DNA of 64,000 bases from an uncultured Flavobacteriaceae bacterium (lineage in GTDB: Bacteria > Bacteroidota > Bacteroidia > Flavobacteriales > Flavobacteriaceae): assembly GCA_947494565.1 (NCBI GenBank), contig CANLVG010000004.1, positions 372,001-436,000 on the forward strand, written 5' to 3'. The position numbers and the translations under genes were made by a program. This document shows, piece by piece, positions 1 to 8,937 of this stretch. Position 1 is the first letter of the stretch. Each line of letters begins with the position of its first letter. The notes under the pieces were generated by a model. That model had not been told where the DNA came from. It saw only the letters and a program-made list of their open reading frames with translations, and made no database searches.

Positions 1-164
1 GGCTATGGGTTTTAGTGGTGTCAGGAAAAGTATTCAGCGCCCCGGCGTCCGTGGAAAAATTAAGTACTACGAACTTTGAAGATAGAAATCTCTGGTTTCA
101 CACACTTCGCTTTGTCCAATAGAATCCGATTCGCTCAAGAAGCAATTATTGCTGTGTTTTAAGA

Positions 165-695
165 TCAATAACGTTTGACTTCAATACCGTTATCTTCGGC
201 ATAGGCCATAGCAATAATCATAAGCTTTTCATGTAGCGATTCCAATTTAGGCACGTTTTCGTCATCAAATTGTTCCATCAAGGCCGCGATTTCGGCTTTT
301 GGAGCTTGACGATCTATCAATTTGGCGATTTCAATATAGTCGGTTTCGTACTTTTTTTTTGCAAAATCATAGACCTCGAGAGAAGCTTCTATCATCGCCT
401 CGGTGTCTTCGATCGGCTTGAGGTCCTTCACTTTTTTAATATCTTTCTCGATATCCGGTAACAAGAAATTGAGAATGTGTTCTTCAACGCTGCTGGTCTT
501 TTCTAATTCTTCATTCTTGATGGTAAAGAGCATGTCGCCATCTTTTTCGGCTATCATTCTTTTAAGTCGTGCACTACCAAAGTCTCTTAATTTGTTCGTG
601 TTTAGCGTTGTTCTGTCAAAGTAGTTCTCCGGGGTGTCAAAGGAGCAAGATGAAATCGCGATTAAGGCCGTAAAAAGAAGAAGTATTTTTCTCAT
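165..695 (-). CDS. Small exported lipoprotein of unknown function
   Basis: A 176-residue protein beginning MRKILLLFTALIAISSC, a typical lipoprotein signal peptide whose lipobox ends at Cys17. The start at 695 is preferred over one 20 codons upstream because it puts the signal peptide at the N terminus. The mature part is acidic and rich in Lys and Glu, probably helical, with no motif I recognise. It lies downstream of argH in the same direction, separated by about 90 bases that hold a 9-bp hairpin, so it may be a separate unit. It should sit in the cell envelope facing the periplasm. I do not assign a function. Confidence 0.75.
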   Translation of the reverse strand: MRKILLLFTALIAISSCSFDTPENYFDRTTLNTNKLRDFGSARLKRMIAEKDGDMLFTIKNEELEKTSSVEEHILNFLLPDIEKDIKKVKDLKPIEDTEAMIEASLEVYDFAKKKYETDYIEIAKLIDRQAPKAEIAALMEQFDDENVPKLESLHEKLMIIAMAYAEDNGIEVKRY

Positions 696-748
696 GAATC
701 TAATATCAAAGATTTTCATGACAAAGATGAACAAATTACAGAAGAGTG

Positions 749-770
749 ATTTCACGGTTTTCCGTGAAAT
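749..770 (-). terminator. Perfect 9-bp hairpin after the arginine operon
   Basis: The sequence atttcacgg-tttt-ccgtgaaat forms a perfect 9-bp stem with a 4-base loop just downstream of argH on the minus strand. No clear T-run follows on that strand, so it may be a weak terminator, an mRNA 3'-end stabiliser or part of the 5' region of the lipoprotein gene. Confidence 0.4.
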
Positions 771-785
771 TTGGTCTATACTACA

Positions 786-2066
786 CTAGAATAATAAGGC
801 CATCTTCTTTTTGATTTCTTCCAGGCACAAATTCCCCAAACTACCCTCATGTGAATGTTTGATATTTCGTTTCGGACTAAAGGTGCCTGCTTGAATTTCC
901 TGACCCATTTGTTTGTAGGCATCTCGAAATGGCATGCCCTCTTGTACCAGTTCGTTTAGGGTGTCTACACTAAATAGATAATCATATTTCGGATCCTCAA
1001 TGATGTTTTCATTGACCCTAATTTCCCTCAAGCTGAACGTAAGTATTTCCAAACAGGCTTTCATATCTTGAATTGCAGGAACTATGATTTCTTTCACCAA
1101 TTGCAGATCGCGATGGTATCCGCTAGGAAGGTTATTGATCACCAGTGTCAATTGATTCGGTACGGCCTGTAGTTTGTTGCATTTGGCACGGATCAACTCA
1201 AAAACATCCGGATTCTTTTTGTGTGGCATAATGCTCGAGCCCGTGGTCAACTCATCTGGAAACGAGATGAAATCGAAATTCTGGCTCATATACAAACAAA
1301 TATCCATGGACAGTTTTGAAAGGGTAGCGGCAATATTAGCTATACCAAAGGCCGTCGCTTTTTCAACTTTTCCACGACTCATTTGAGCAGCGACCACATT
1401 GAATTTCATGGTTTCGAAACCCATTTCCTCGGTGGTATGACTTCTGTCGATCGGAAAGGAACTTCCATAACCCGCTGCACTCCCCAGTGGATTTTGATCA
1501 GCTACCTTATAGGCCGCCTCGATAAAGTATAGGTCATCGATCAGACTCTCGGCATAAGCCGAAAACCACAATCCGAAAGACGAGGGCATGGCGATTTGTA
1601 AATGGGTATACCCGGGTAACAGCACTCTTTTGTATTTATCCGCTAAATTCAGTAATAAGTCGAACAGTGTTTTCGTCTGCGCTTTGATTTCATTGAGTTC
1701 GTCTTTTAGGTAGAGATGCATGGCGACAAGCACTTGGTCGTTTCGGGAGCGAGCGGTATGTATTTTTTTTCCGGTATCGCCCAAAGCCAAAGTCAATTGA
1801 AATTCGATCTTGGAGTGCATGTCCTCGAAATTATCTTCGATAGTGAATGTGCCCTCCTCGGCCTTTGTGATCATTTTGTCCAATTCGGCAACCAAGGCTT
1901 CTGTTTCCTCAGCCGTCAATAATCCGATCTTACCCAACATTTTTGCATGAGCCTTCGAGGCGATGATGTCATATTTTGCCAAATGCAAATCGAGCTCACG
2001 ATCATTGCCGACCGTAAAAAGATCTATTTTTTTATCTGTGCTGAATCCTTTATCCCAGAGTTTCAT
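786..2066 (-). CDS. argH: Argininosuccinate lyase
   Basis: Splits argininosuccinate into arginine and fumarate, the last step of arginine synthesis, in the cytosol. The 426-residue protein has the fumarase/aspartase-superfamily signature GSSIMPHKKNPD, and the ARSRNDQV segment typical of ArgH. The start at 2066 (MKLWDKGFSTDKK) is chosen because the upstream in-frame extension only translates a TTCAAG microsatellite into Glu-Leu repeats. It is the last recognised arginine gene of the operon. The gap from argE is about 200 bases and full of repeats, which is odd because most junctions in this operon are only a few bases. Confidence 0.95.
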   Translation of the reverse strand: MKLWDKGFSTDKKIDLFTVGNDRELDLHLAKYDIIASKAHAKMLGKIGLLTAEETEALVAELDKMITKAEEGTFTIEDNFEDMHSKIEFQLTLALGDTGKKIHTARSRNDQVLVAMHLYLKDELNEIKAQTKTLFDLLLNLADKYKRVLLPGYTHLQIAMPSSFGLWFSAYAESLIDDLYFIEAAYKVADQNPLGSAAGYGSSFPIDRSHTTEEMGFETMKFNVVAAQMSRGKVEKATAFGIANIAATLSKLSMDICLYMSQNFDFISFPDELTTGSSIMPHKKNPDVFELIRAKCNKLQAVPNQLTLVINNLPSGYHRDLQLVKEIIVPAIQDMKACLEILTFSLREIRVNENIIEDPKYDYLFSVDTLNELVQEGMPFRDAYKQMGQEIQAGTFSPKRNIKHSHEGSLGNLCLEEIKKKMALLF

Positions 2067-2277
2067 AAGTTCAAGTTCAAGTTCAAGTTCAAGTTCAAGT
2101 TCAAACTCAAATATCAAATACAAATACAAGGGTTTTGAGCTTGTGTTTGAGTATTGCGTTTGTGTTTATTTTTCATCTCGTCACACCAAGGTGGACTATC
2201 GTTTTCAAGTTCAAGTATCAAATGCAAATACAGAGGTTTTGAGTTTGAGTTTGAATCTTGTGTTTGTATCTATTTTT
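2067..2277. repeat. TTCAAG microsatellite and two imperfect direct repeats between argE and argH
   Basis: Directly against the argH start codon (about 2068-2105, plus strand) lies a run of about six TTCAAG units. It is followed by two imperfect direct copies of a roughly 60-base sequence, about 2112-2172 and 2217-2277. Both read TATCAAAT-CAAATACA, then a GGTTTTGAG core, then a TTGTGTTTG end. Each copy is also partly self-complementary (CAAATAC runs against GTTTG runs), so it could fold. The repeat occupies the translation-initiation region of argH. Confidence 0.85.
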
Positions 2278-3337
2278 TTAAAAACCCCTCCAATAGTTGA
2301 ATATACAGATCGATGCCTTCCTCGATTTCGTGCACGTAAATATACTCATCTGCGGAATGTGATCGCCTACTATCTCCAGGTCCTAGTTTTAAAGACTGAC
2401 AAGTCAAGGCTGCCTGATCGGAGAGGGTAGGTGAACCATAGGTTTTGCGGCCTAATGCGATACCCGATTGTACCAAAGGATGGTCTTTGTCTATTCTGGA
2501 AGAGTTTAATTTTAGTCCGCGTTCTTGCAGTTCGCAAGGGGCTTCCGATTTTAATAAGTCGGCTATCTCTTGGTTGGAATACGCATCATTGACCCTTACA
2601 TCAATAACTAATTCCACCTGTGATGGTACTACATTATGTTGACTCCCGGCTTTGATTTGGGTCACGGTCATTTTTACGTCACCGAGTACCTCAGAGGTCT
2701 TATCGAAACGGTACTGCTTGAACCATTCCAAGACTGCTATGGTATTGTAAATGGCATTGTCGTCGTTCGGATGTGCCGCATGTGAAGGGGTTCCCTTGAC
2801 TACAGCATCAAAAACAATGAGTCCTTTTTCGGCAATGGCCAGATCCATAAGGGTCGGTTCGCCTACAATGGCCACGTCGATTTCAGGAAGGTGGGGCAGT
2901 AATCCCCTTAGGCTATTTTTTCCGGCGTTCTCCTCTTCCATAGAAGCCACCATTAGAATATTATGGCTGAGGTCTTTCCTGTCATAAAAATGCGTGAAAG
3001 TCGCGAGTAGAGAAACCAAACAGCCCCCAGCATCATTGCTGCCCAGACCATAGAGTCTTCCCTCTTCGATATGTGGATGAAAGGGGTCTTTGGTATAGGC
3101 TTGGTTGGGTTTGACTGTGTCATGATGTGAGTTGAGCAAAAGCGTGGGCTTGGTATTGCTCCAGTACTTATTTTTGGCGAAGACGTTGTTCTGCATCCGT
3201 TCAAACGGAATGTCAAAGCTTTTGAGCCAGTCTTGAATCGCGTCGGCGGTCTGGTCTTCTTCGGAGGAAAAAGATTGTATTGAAATCAATTGTTTCAGGA
3301 GTTGTAAGGCCTTTTCCGTTCGTTCGTTCTGTGTCAT
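2270..3337 (-). CDS. argE: M20-family N-acyl-amino-acid deacylase of the arginine pathway (ArgE type)
   Basis: A 355-residue zinc peptidase-like amidohydrolase. Metal-binding landmarks are visible: NSHHDTVKP near residue 70, GSNDAGG near 100, the catalytic pair in MEEENAG near 130, GEPT near 160 and a C-terminal His in RRSHSADEY. In pathways that carbamoylate an N-acylated ornithine, this enzyme removes the acyl group from N-acyl-citrulline rather than from N-acetylornithine. Given ArgF' in the same operon, N-succinyl- (or N-acetyl-) citrulline is the likely substrate. argB ends one base upstream of its start. Confidence 0.88.
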   Translation of the reverse strand: MTQNERTEKALQLLKQLISIQSFSSEEDQTADAIQDWLKSFDIPFERMQNNVFAKNKYWSNTKPTLLLNSHHDTVKPNQAYTKDPFHPHIEEGRLYGLGSNDAGGCLVSLLATFTHFYDRKDLSHNILMVASMEEENAGKNSLRGLLPHLPEIDVAIVGEPTLMDLAIAEKGLIVFDAVVKGTPSHAAHPNDDNAIYNTIAVLEWFKQYRFDKTSEVLGDVKMTVTQIKAGSQHNVVPSQVELVIDVRVNDAYSNQEIADLLKSEAPCELQERGLKLNSSRIDKDHPLVQSGIALGRKTYGSPTLSDQAALTCQSLKLGPGDSRRSHSADEYIYVHEIEEGIDLYIQLLEGFLKK

Positions 3338-3338
3338 G

Positions 3339-4118
3339 CTATAAGGTAATCGTCGTAAAAATTTCGTCTTTTGTAGTTAACATAGAGGGATGCCCTATGC
3401 ATACCTTGCCCACATTTTTCTTCAGCGCATGAAAACAATTCGTCAGTTTCGGAAGCATTCCTTCCGCTATAATGTCATCATTTAATAGCTGTTGGTATTT
3501 TTTTGAATCGATATGTGTGATGACCGAATCTTCCTTATTGATATCCATGAGCACCCCTTTTTTTTCAAAGCAATAGAACAGGGTCGTGCTGTAAATACCA
3601 CTTAGACCAATGGCGAGTTCCGAGGCAATAGTGTCGGCGTTCGTATTCAATAGTTGTCCCTTGCCATCATGGGTCATGGCACAAAACACAGGGGTCAGAC
3701 CACGCTCCAACAAGGTTGAGACCAATGGGCTATTTACACCATCTACATCTCCGGCAAAACCATAGTCGATATCTTTTACAGGGCGTTTATGGGCTTGTAT
3801 GGCATTGCCGTCTACACCACTTAATCCTATGGCGTCACAGCCATTAGCTTGCAATTCGGCAACAATGTTTTTGTTGGTCAAGCCGGCATACACCATCGTG
3901 ATGACTTCAAGAGTCTGGGCATCGGTGATTCTTCGCCCCCCGACCAACTTCGATTCAATACCCAATTTTGTCGCCAATTGTGTAGCGAGTTTGCCCCCGC
4001 CATGGACTAAGATCTTGGGGTCTTTTAACGAAGCGAATAGCCGCAAGAACGCGACCAGTTCGGTTCGATTCTCGATGATATTACCTCCTATTTTTATAAT
4101 GGATAGTTCTTGTGCCAT
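3339..4118 (-). CDS. argB: N-acetylglutamate kinase family (probable N-acylglutamate kinase)
   Basis: A 259-residue amino-acid-kinase-fold enzyme that phosphorylates N-acylglutamate, the second step of arginine synthesis. Visible motifs are IIKIGGNII at the N terminus, the glycine-rich LVHGGGK near residue 40, GLSGVDGN near 100 and NTNADTIASELA near 170. It is co-transcribed with, and almost abuts, the SDR gene upstream and argE downstream. Whether the substrate is N-acetyl- or N-succinylglutamate cannot be read from this protein alone; ArgF' points to succinyl. Confidence 0.92.
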   Translation of the reverse strand: MAQELSIIKIGGNIIENRTELVAFLRLFASLKDPKILVHGGGKLATQLATKLGIESKLVGGRRITDAQTLEVITMVYAGLTNKNIVAELQANGCDAIGLSGVDGNAIQAHKRPVKDIDYGFAGDVDGVNSPLVSTLLERGLTPVFCAMTHDGKGQLLNTNADTIASELAIGLSGIYSTTLFYCFEKKGVLMDINKEDSVITHIDSKKYQQLLNDDIIAEGMLPKLTNCFHALKKNVGKVCIGHPSMLTTKDEIFTTITL

Positions 4119-4119
4119 G

Positions 4120-4869
4120 TTATGTGTTTAGTATTCCCCCATCAATGTTCATTGCAGTTCCTGTTATCCATGAGGCTTCCTCGGAAGCCAGAAATAAGAC
4201 CAGATTGGCAATATCCTCAGGTTGTCCAAGTCGTTTCATCAAAGTGGCCTTAGCTGCATTTTCCACCGCACTTGCCGGATTTTCAAAGGCTTTTGCCGAG
4301 TCCCATATCAAGGGCGTATCCACGGGCCCGGGGCAGATAGCATTGACTCGAACTTGGGGGGCGTATTCTACGGCCATTTGTTTCATCAAAGCTAGCGCAC
4401 CGGCTTTTGAAGCACAGTAGGCCGGGTGGTTGGGGAAACTTTTGTATGCCGCAATGGAGGCATTGATAATCATATTCCCTTTAGTTTTTGCTAAATAGGG
4501 AAGGGCAGCTTTTGAAAGATAGAATAGGGAGCTCAGATTGGTGTCTAGGGTAGATTGCCAACTTTCAATGGGCAAATCGGTGACACTGCCAAGCCCTAAG
4601 GCACCTGCGTTCATTGATACAATATCAAGACTGCCGAATGTTTCAAGGGCTACATCAACTAGTTTTGTATTGTATGCTACATCTTTGACATCACCAGCAA
4701 CGAAAACGGAATCGCTAAACGTATTTGACAAGGCGTCACCCCGTTTCTCATTTCTTCCGGATAAAACTAGTTTTGCCCCTTCGGCATGAAATCGTTCAGC
4801 GATCGCTTTACCCATTCCGCTAGTTGCCCCGGTTATGATACATATTTTACCTTTTAGTTTCAAACTCAT
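4120..4869 (-). CDS. Short-chain dehydrogenase/reductase inside the arginine operon
   Basis: A 249-residue classical SDR. It shows the cofactor motif TGATSGMGKA near residue 15, the NAG structural motif in MNAGALGLG near 90, the Ser of NASIAA and the catalytic YCASK near 155, and ends with the usual GTAMNIDGG. It lies between argB (1 base away) and argF' (1 base away), so it is co-transcribed and co-translated with arginine enzymes. No step of the known pathway needs an SDR. The substrate is unknown; it may act on a pathway intermediate or simply share regulation. Confidence 0.85.
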   Translation of the reverse strand: MSLKLKGKICIITGATSGMGKAIAERFHAEGAKLVLSGRNEKRGDALSNTFSDSVFVAGDVKDVAYNTKLVDVALETFGSLDIVSMNAGALGLGSVTDLPIESWQSTLDTNLSSLFYLSKAALPYLAKTKGNMIINASIAAYKSFPNHPAYCASKAGALALMKQMAVEYAPQVRVNAICPGPVDTPLIWDSAKAFENPASAVENAAKATLMKRLGQPEDIANLVLFLASEEASWITGTAMNIDGGILNT

Positions 4870-4870
4870 C

Positions 4871-5809
4871 TTATTTGGTTTCCAATATTTTTTTTAAAAC
4901 CAATTGTGCCGCATAGGTTCGGTTGTTGGCTTGCTCAATGACCAATGATTGTGCGCCATCTAAAACGGCATCTTCAACGACCACGTTTCTTCGTACGGGT
5001 AGGCAGTGCATGAACTTGGCGTCTCCCAGTTTTTTAGATGTCATCATCCACTCCGGGTCTTGACTCAATATTTTTCCGTATTCGGTATAGCTGCTCCAGT
5101 TCTTTACATATACAAAGTCAGCATTGTGAAGGGCTTTTTTTTGGTCATATTCGATGGGAATTCCTTGCGTAATAGCCGGATTCAACTCATATCCCTTTGG
5201 ATGCGTAATGACAAAGTCCGCTTCTTGTAATGCCATCATTTCCACAAAGGAATTTGCGACGGCATGTGGCAAAGCCTTCGGATGCGGTGCCCAAGAGAGA
5301 ACTACCTTTGGGCGCGATTTTATTCGATGTTCCTCTAACGTAATAGCATCGGCCAGCGCCTGTAATGGGTGCCCCACGGAACTTTCCATGTTCACCACAG
5401 GAATAGACGCGTATTTCATGAAGCCGTTGAGGACTATCTCCGCTTCGTCCTTTTCTTTATCCGCGAGCGAAGCGAATGCCCGAATGGCTACGATGTCACA
5501 GAATTGTGAAACTACCTGGGCCGCCTCCTTAATATGTTCCGATTTGCCCTGGTCCATAACCACACCATCCCCGAATTCCAACTGCCAACCTTCGCTTCCA
5601 AAATTCATCACCAGTACGTCCATTCCCAGATTCAATGCTGCTTTTTGAGTGCTCAAACGCGTTCTAAGACTATTGTTGAAGAACAAGAGGCAAATTGTTT
5701 TTCCGCCACCTAGATGCTTATGGGCCGTCGGGTCTTTTTTCAGCTGCTGCGCTTCATCAACCCATGCTGGTAAGGTGTCGATATCCTGTATCGAGAGGTA
5801 GTGTTTCAT
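4871..5809 (-). CDS. argF': N-acyl-L-ornithine transcarbamylase, probably N-succinylornithine specific
   Basis: Transfers the carbamoyl group from carbamoyl phosphate to an N-acylated ornithine. The 312-residue protein has the carbamoyl-phosphate motif SLRTRLST near residue 47, MDQGKSEH near 85-92, and the C-terminal HCLPVRR typical of the N-acyl-ornithine branch. Residue 90 is Ser where Bacteroides fragilis succinylornithine transcarbamylase has Pro90 and Xanthomonas acetylornithine transcarbamylase has Glu92. Published swaps of that Glu to Pro, Ser, Val or Ala gave succinylornithine activity, so I predict N-succinylornithine as substrate. The start overlaps the proB stop by 4 bases. Confidence 0.92.
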   Translation of the reverse strand: MKHYLSIQDIDTLPAWVDEAQQLKKDPTAHKHLGGGKTICLLFFNNSLRTRLSTQKAALNLGMDVLVMNFGSEGWQLEFGDGVVMDQGKSEHIKEAAQVVSQFCDIVAIRAFASLADKEKDEAEIVLNGFMKYASIPVVNMESSVGHPLQALADAITLEEHRIKSRPKVVLSWAPHPKALPHAVANSFVEMMALQEADFVITHPKGYELNPAITQGIPIEYDQKKALHNADFVYVKNWSSYTEYGKILSQDPEWMMTSKKLGDAKFMHCLPVRRNVVVEDAVLDGAQSLVIEQANNRTYAAQLVLKKILETK

Positions 5810-6570
5810 GCTTTTATTTTGGTGTGTTTTGAGATGCCGTTTAAGGCGTCGGTAATGAAGTGGTCTTTTAACCCGTTGACGATCCAGGTTTCTATAGATG
5901 CTTTTTGCGCGATTGTCGCCGCTTCTACTTTCGATTGCATTCCGCCTGTACCGTGTGACGATTTCCCGGAATGTACCTCCTGTTCCAAGTCCGTGATCTG
6001 TGAAATATCCGTAATCGTCTGAAATTCCCCATTCTTGAAGGATGATTTGGTATAGATGCCGTCGGTATTGGTAGCGATCAATAGTAGATCTACCTGTAAT
6101 AACGCCGCGGTCAGCGCCGCTAATTTGTCATTGTCTCCAAATTGTATTTCATCTGTGGAAACCGTGTCGTTCTCATTGATAATGGGAATGAAATTATTGG
6201 CCACCAAGATATTTATGGTGTTCTTGATGTTTTCTTGGGATTCCGGTTTCTCAAAATCGGAGTACGACAACAGGCACTGGGAAGTGAACAGCCCAAGCTC
6301 CCTGAAGTTTTCCTGAAAAATACGCATCAAGTGCGGTTGTCCTATTGCTGCTAAGGCTTGTTTTATATTGATTTCTTGACCATTATGTTCCAGTTTTACG
6401 AACTGCTTCGCCGCGGCGATTGCCCCTGAACTGACAATGATGAATTCATAGGATTCTTTGAGTTCGGCGATCTGTCGGCCGATATCCTCGATCTTTCCCC
6501 GGGAAATTTGGTTGGTTTCCTTGGTCAACGTATTCGAGCCGATTTTCAGTAAGATTCTCTTCTTGGCCAT
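5806..6570 (-). CDS. proB: Glutamate 5-kinase, short form without PUA domain
   Basis: Phosphorylates glutamate, the first committed step of proline synthesis. The start at 6570 (MAKKRILLKIGSNTLT) is chosen over one 12 codons upstream because it matches the family N terminus and lies 2 bases from the proA stop. The 254 residues cover only the amino-acid-kinase domain, with VSSGAIAAA near residue 50 and NENDTVST near 145. The RNA-binding-like PUA domain of longer ProB proteins is absent. Its partner ProA is the next gene upstream. Confidence 0.93.
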   Translation of the reverse strand: MAKKRILLKIGSNTLTKETNQISRGKIEDIGRQIAELKESYEFIIVSSGAIAAAKQFVKLEHNGQEINIKQALAAIGQPHLMRIFQENFRELGLFTSQCLLSYSDFEKPESQENIKNTINILVANNFIPIINENDTVSTDEIQFGDNDKLAALTAALLQVDLLLIATNTDGIYTKSSFKNGEFQTITDISQITDLEQEVHSGKSSHGTGGMQSKVEAATIAQKASIETWIVNGLKDHFITDALNGISKHTKIKA

Positions 6571-6572
6571 GA

Positions 6573-7769
6573 TTATCTGATTTGTCCGCTGCCGGTTACA
6601 TACCACTTGTTGGTCACTAAATGTTGGAGGCCGATCGGGCCTCTTTGGTGTAATTTATCGGTGCTAATGGCAAGTTCGCCACCTAGGCCGAATTGGCTTC
6701 CATCCGTAAATCGCGTGGAAGCATTGTGGTATACGGCGGCACAGTCCACATTGTTCATAAAGTGTGCCGCAGTTTCTTCGTTCCCCGTAATTATAGAGGC
6801 CGAATGGCCACCGCTAAACTTGTTTATTTTAGCTATGGCCTCATTCAATTCCGCGGTTTGTCCGATAACAATTTTATAGTCGAGAAATTCTTCATACCAA
6901 ATACTTTCTTCTGAAATAGGATTGGTTCCGGCAAGACCTAACAAAGCTTCGTCCGTAAATATTTCGACATTACTCTTTTTTAATTCTTGAACCAATTGTT
7001 GTAGAAATTGATGTTTTCGATCCAGATTGGAGGCTATGAGCACCTTGTCCAAGGCATTGCACGCCGATATTTTAGCAGTTTTCGCATTGACGATAACTTC
7101 TAAGGCCATGTTCAAATCGGCTTCGGCATCAACGTAGACAAAATTGTTGCCACGTCCGCTGACAATGACCGGACATTGCGCATACTGCTTTACAAAGGCA
7201 ATCAATTTTTCACCACCCCGCGGAACGATTAAATCCAATTTTTGGGAAGGCCGAACTAGAAAATTCTGGGTTTCGCTTCTAGTGAATTGCAGGTAGCTGA
7301 CCCAATCGGTATCACAGTGATGTGTTTGTAGGGCCTGATGCCATAGATCGACTAGAATTAAATTGCTGTGCACCGCTTCTTTTCCTCCTTTCAATAAAAT
7401 GCTATTACCTGACTTGAAGGCTATTCCTGCTGCTTCGATGGTCACGTCAGGCCGCGATTCATAAATGATAAGAATGGTCCCAAAGGGTGCCGTTTTGTTG
7501 CTGATGTGTATTCCGTTTTCGTGGGTCGTAGCAAATCGTTCGATACCCAAAGGGTCAGGTTCCGAGGCCAATTGTTTTAAGGACGCGATCATACCATCGA
7601 TTTTGGCCTGGTCGACTTTTAGGCGGTCTTTCATCGCGATATCGCCACCGGAATAATTCTCTAGGTCCATTTGATTGGCCTTGATGATGTCTGTCTGCCT
7701 CTCGGCGACCAAGGTTGCCATAGTGGTCAAAACCGCGTTGCGTTGTGTACTGTTCAATTGCTTTCTCAC
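6573..7769 (-). CDS. proA: Glutamate-5-semialdehyde dehydrogenase (gamma-glutamyl phosphate reductase)
   Basis: Reduces gamma-glutamyl phosphate with NADPH to glutamate semialdehyde in proline synthesis. The 398-residue protein follows the aldehyde dehydrogenase fold, with YESRPDVTIEAA near residue 105, PRGGEKLI near 180 and the catalytic Cys in ISACNALDKVL near 235. It overlaps argD by 4 bases and is followed 2 bases later by proB. Having proline genes inside the arginine operon ties both glutamate-derived pathways to one transcript. Confidence 0.95.
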   Translation of the reverse strand: MRKQLNSTQRNAVLTTMATLVAERQTDIIKANQMDLENYSGGDIAMKDRLKVDQAKIDGMIASLKQLASEPDPLGIERFATTHENGIHISNKTAPFGTILIIYESRPDVTIEAAGIAFKSGNSILLKGGKEAVHSNLILVDLWHQALQTHHCDTDWVSYLQFTRSETQNFLVRPSQKLDLIVPRGGEKLIAFVKQYAQCPVIVSGRGNNFVYVDAEADLNMALEVIVNAKTAKISACNALDKVLIASNLDRKHQFLQQLVQELKKSNVEIFTDEALLGLAGTNPISEESIWYEEFLDYKIVIGQTAELNEAIAKINKFSGGHSASIITGNEETAAHFMNNVDCAAVYHNASTRFTDGSQFGLGGELAISTDKLHQRGPIGLQHLVTNKWYVTGSGQIR

Positions 7770-8893
7770 TGTAATGCTATTTTTAAGGCATCAAAAAAGA
7801 TGTCAATATCCGCTTGGGTGATATTGAGCGCTGGTAAAATCCGTAACACATATTTGTCCTTTGCCCCACCGGTGAATAGCTGATGCTCGTAAATTAGTTT
7901 TTTCCTAAGTTCAGCGACTTCGAAATCAAATTCCAATCCGAGCATGAGTCCGCGCCCCTTTACCCGTTTTACCTGTGGAATTTCGGCCGCTTTTTGATGA
8001 AAATAATCTCCTAATTGTGCTGCATTGGCTATCAGCTGCTCTTTTTCCAAGACTTCCAGTACGGCCAGGGTTGCAACACAGGCCAAATGATTTCCGCCAA
8101 AAGTGGTTCCTAAAAGGCCATAGGAGGCCTTGATATCCTCATGGATCAAAATTCCACCAACGGGAAAGCCGTTACCCATCCCTTTGGCAATGCTTATAAT
8201 ATCGGGCTGGATACCGTGATGTTGAAATCCGAAGAACTGACCACTTCTTCCAAAACCTGACTGTACTTCATCGGCGATCAGTACGACCTTGTGTTTTTTA
8301 CATAGCGCCGCGACTTCGCGATAGAATTCCGTTGCGGGTTCATCTAATCCGCCGACGCCTTGGATAGCCTCTAAAATGACACCACATACATCGCCTTTTT
8401 CTATTTCCACTGTAAAGGAAGAACTGTCATTGAACGGCAGTATGGTTACTTTTTGCTGCTTGTTCAGGGGAGCGTTGATCTTTTCGTTGTCGGTAGCCGC
8501 TACTGCTGCGGAGGTTCTCCCATGAAATCCGTTCTTAAAGGCGATAACCCTCTTTTTTCCGGTATGGAAGGAGGCCATTTTCAGAGCGTTTTCGTTGGCT
8601 TCGGCTCCCGAATTGCAGAGAAAGAGGTTGTAGTTTTGGCAACTTGAAAGCGTACCTAGTTTTTTGGCAAGCTCTTGCTGTAATGGGTTTTTCACGGCGT
8701 TGCTATAGAACCCGATTTTATCCAGTTGTTCCTTTAAACGGGCGACATAATGCGGATGTGAGTGCCCTATGGAAATAACCGCATGGCCCCCATAATAATC
8801 TAGGTATTCTTGACCCTTGTCATCAGTAACAACAATGCCCTTGGCCGAAACCGGGGTTACCTCGTAAAGGGGGTATACATCGAATAAATTCAT
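7766..8893 (-). CDS. argD: Acetylornithine/N-acylornithine aminotransferase
   Basis: A PLP-dependent class III aminotransferase that converts N-acylglutamate semialdehyde to N-acylornithine. The start at 8893 (MNLFDVYPLYEVTPV) fits the family N terminus better than one 11 codons upstream. Landmarks are DYYGGHAVISIGHSHP near residue 30, the cofactor-contacting CNSGAEANENALK near 95, the ADEVQSGFGR segment near 215 and the PLP lysine in SIAKGMGNGFPVGG near 240. It overlaps proA by 4 bases, so the two are probably translationally coupled. Confidence 0.94.
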   Translation of the reverse strand: MNLFDVYPLYEVTPVSAKGIVVTDDKGQEYLDYYGGHAVISIGHSHPHYVARLKEQLDKIGFYSNAVKNPLQQELAKKLGTLSSCQNYNLFLCNSGAEANENALKMASFHTGKKRVIAFKNGFHGRTSAAVAATDNEKINAPLNKQQKVTILPFNDSSSFTVEIEKGDVCGVILEAIQGVGGLDEPATEFYREVAALCKKHKVVLIADEVQSGFGRSGQFFGFQHHGIQPDIISIAKGMGNGFPVGGILIHEDIKASYGLLGTTFGGNHLACVATLAVLEVLEKEQLIANAAQLGDYFHQKAAEIPQVKRVKGRGLMLGLEFDFEVAELRKKLIYEHQLFTGGAKDKYVLRILPALNITQADIDIFFDALKIALQ

Positions 8894-8937
8894 AGTTTTT
8901 AATTCAAGTTCAATACTGGGTTGCATATTTTCGTATC

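Noticed and set aside
2067-2129. Upstream extension of argH translating to Glu-Leu repeats
   Set aside because: The family N terminus begins at 2066; the extension is only the TTCAAG microsatellite read in frame.
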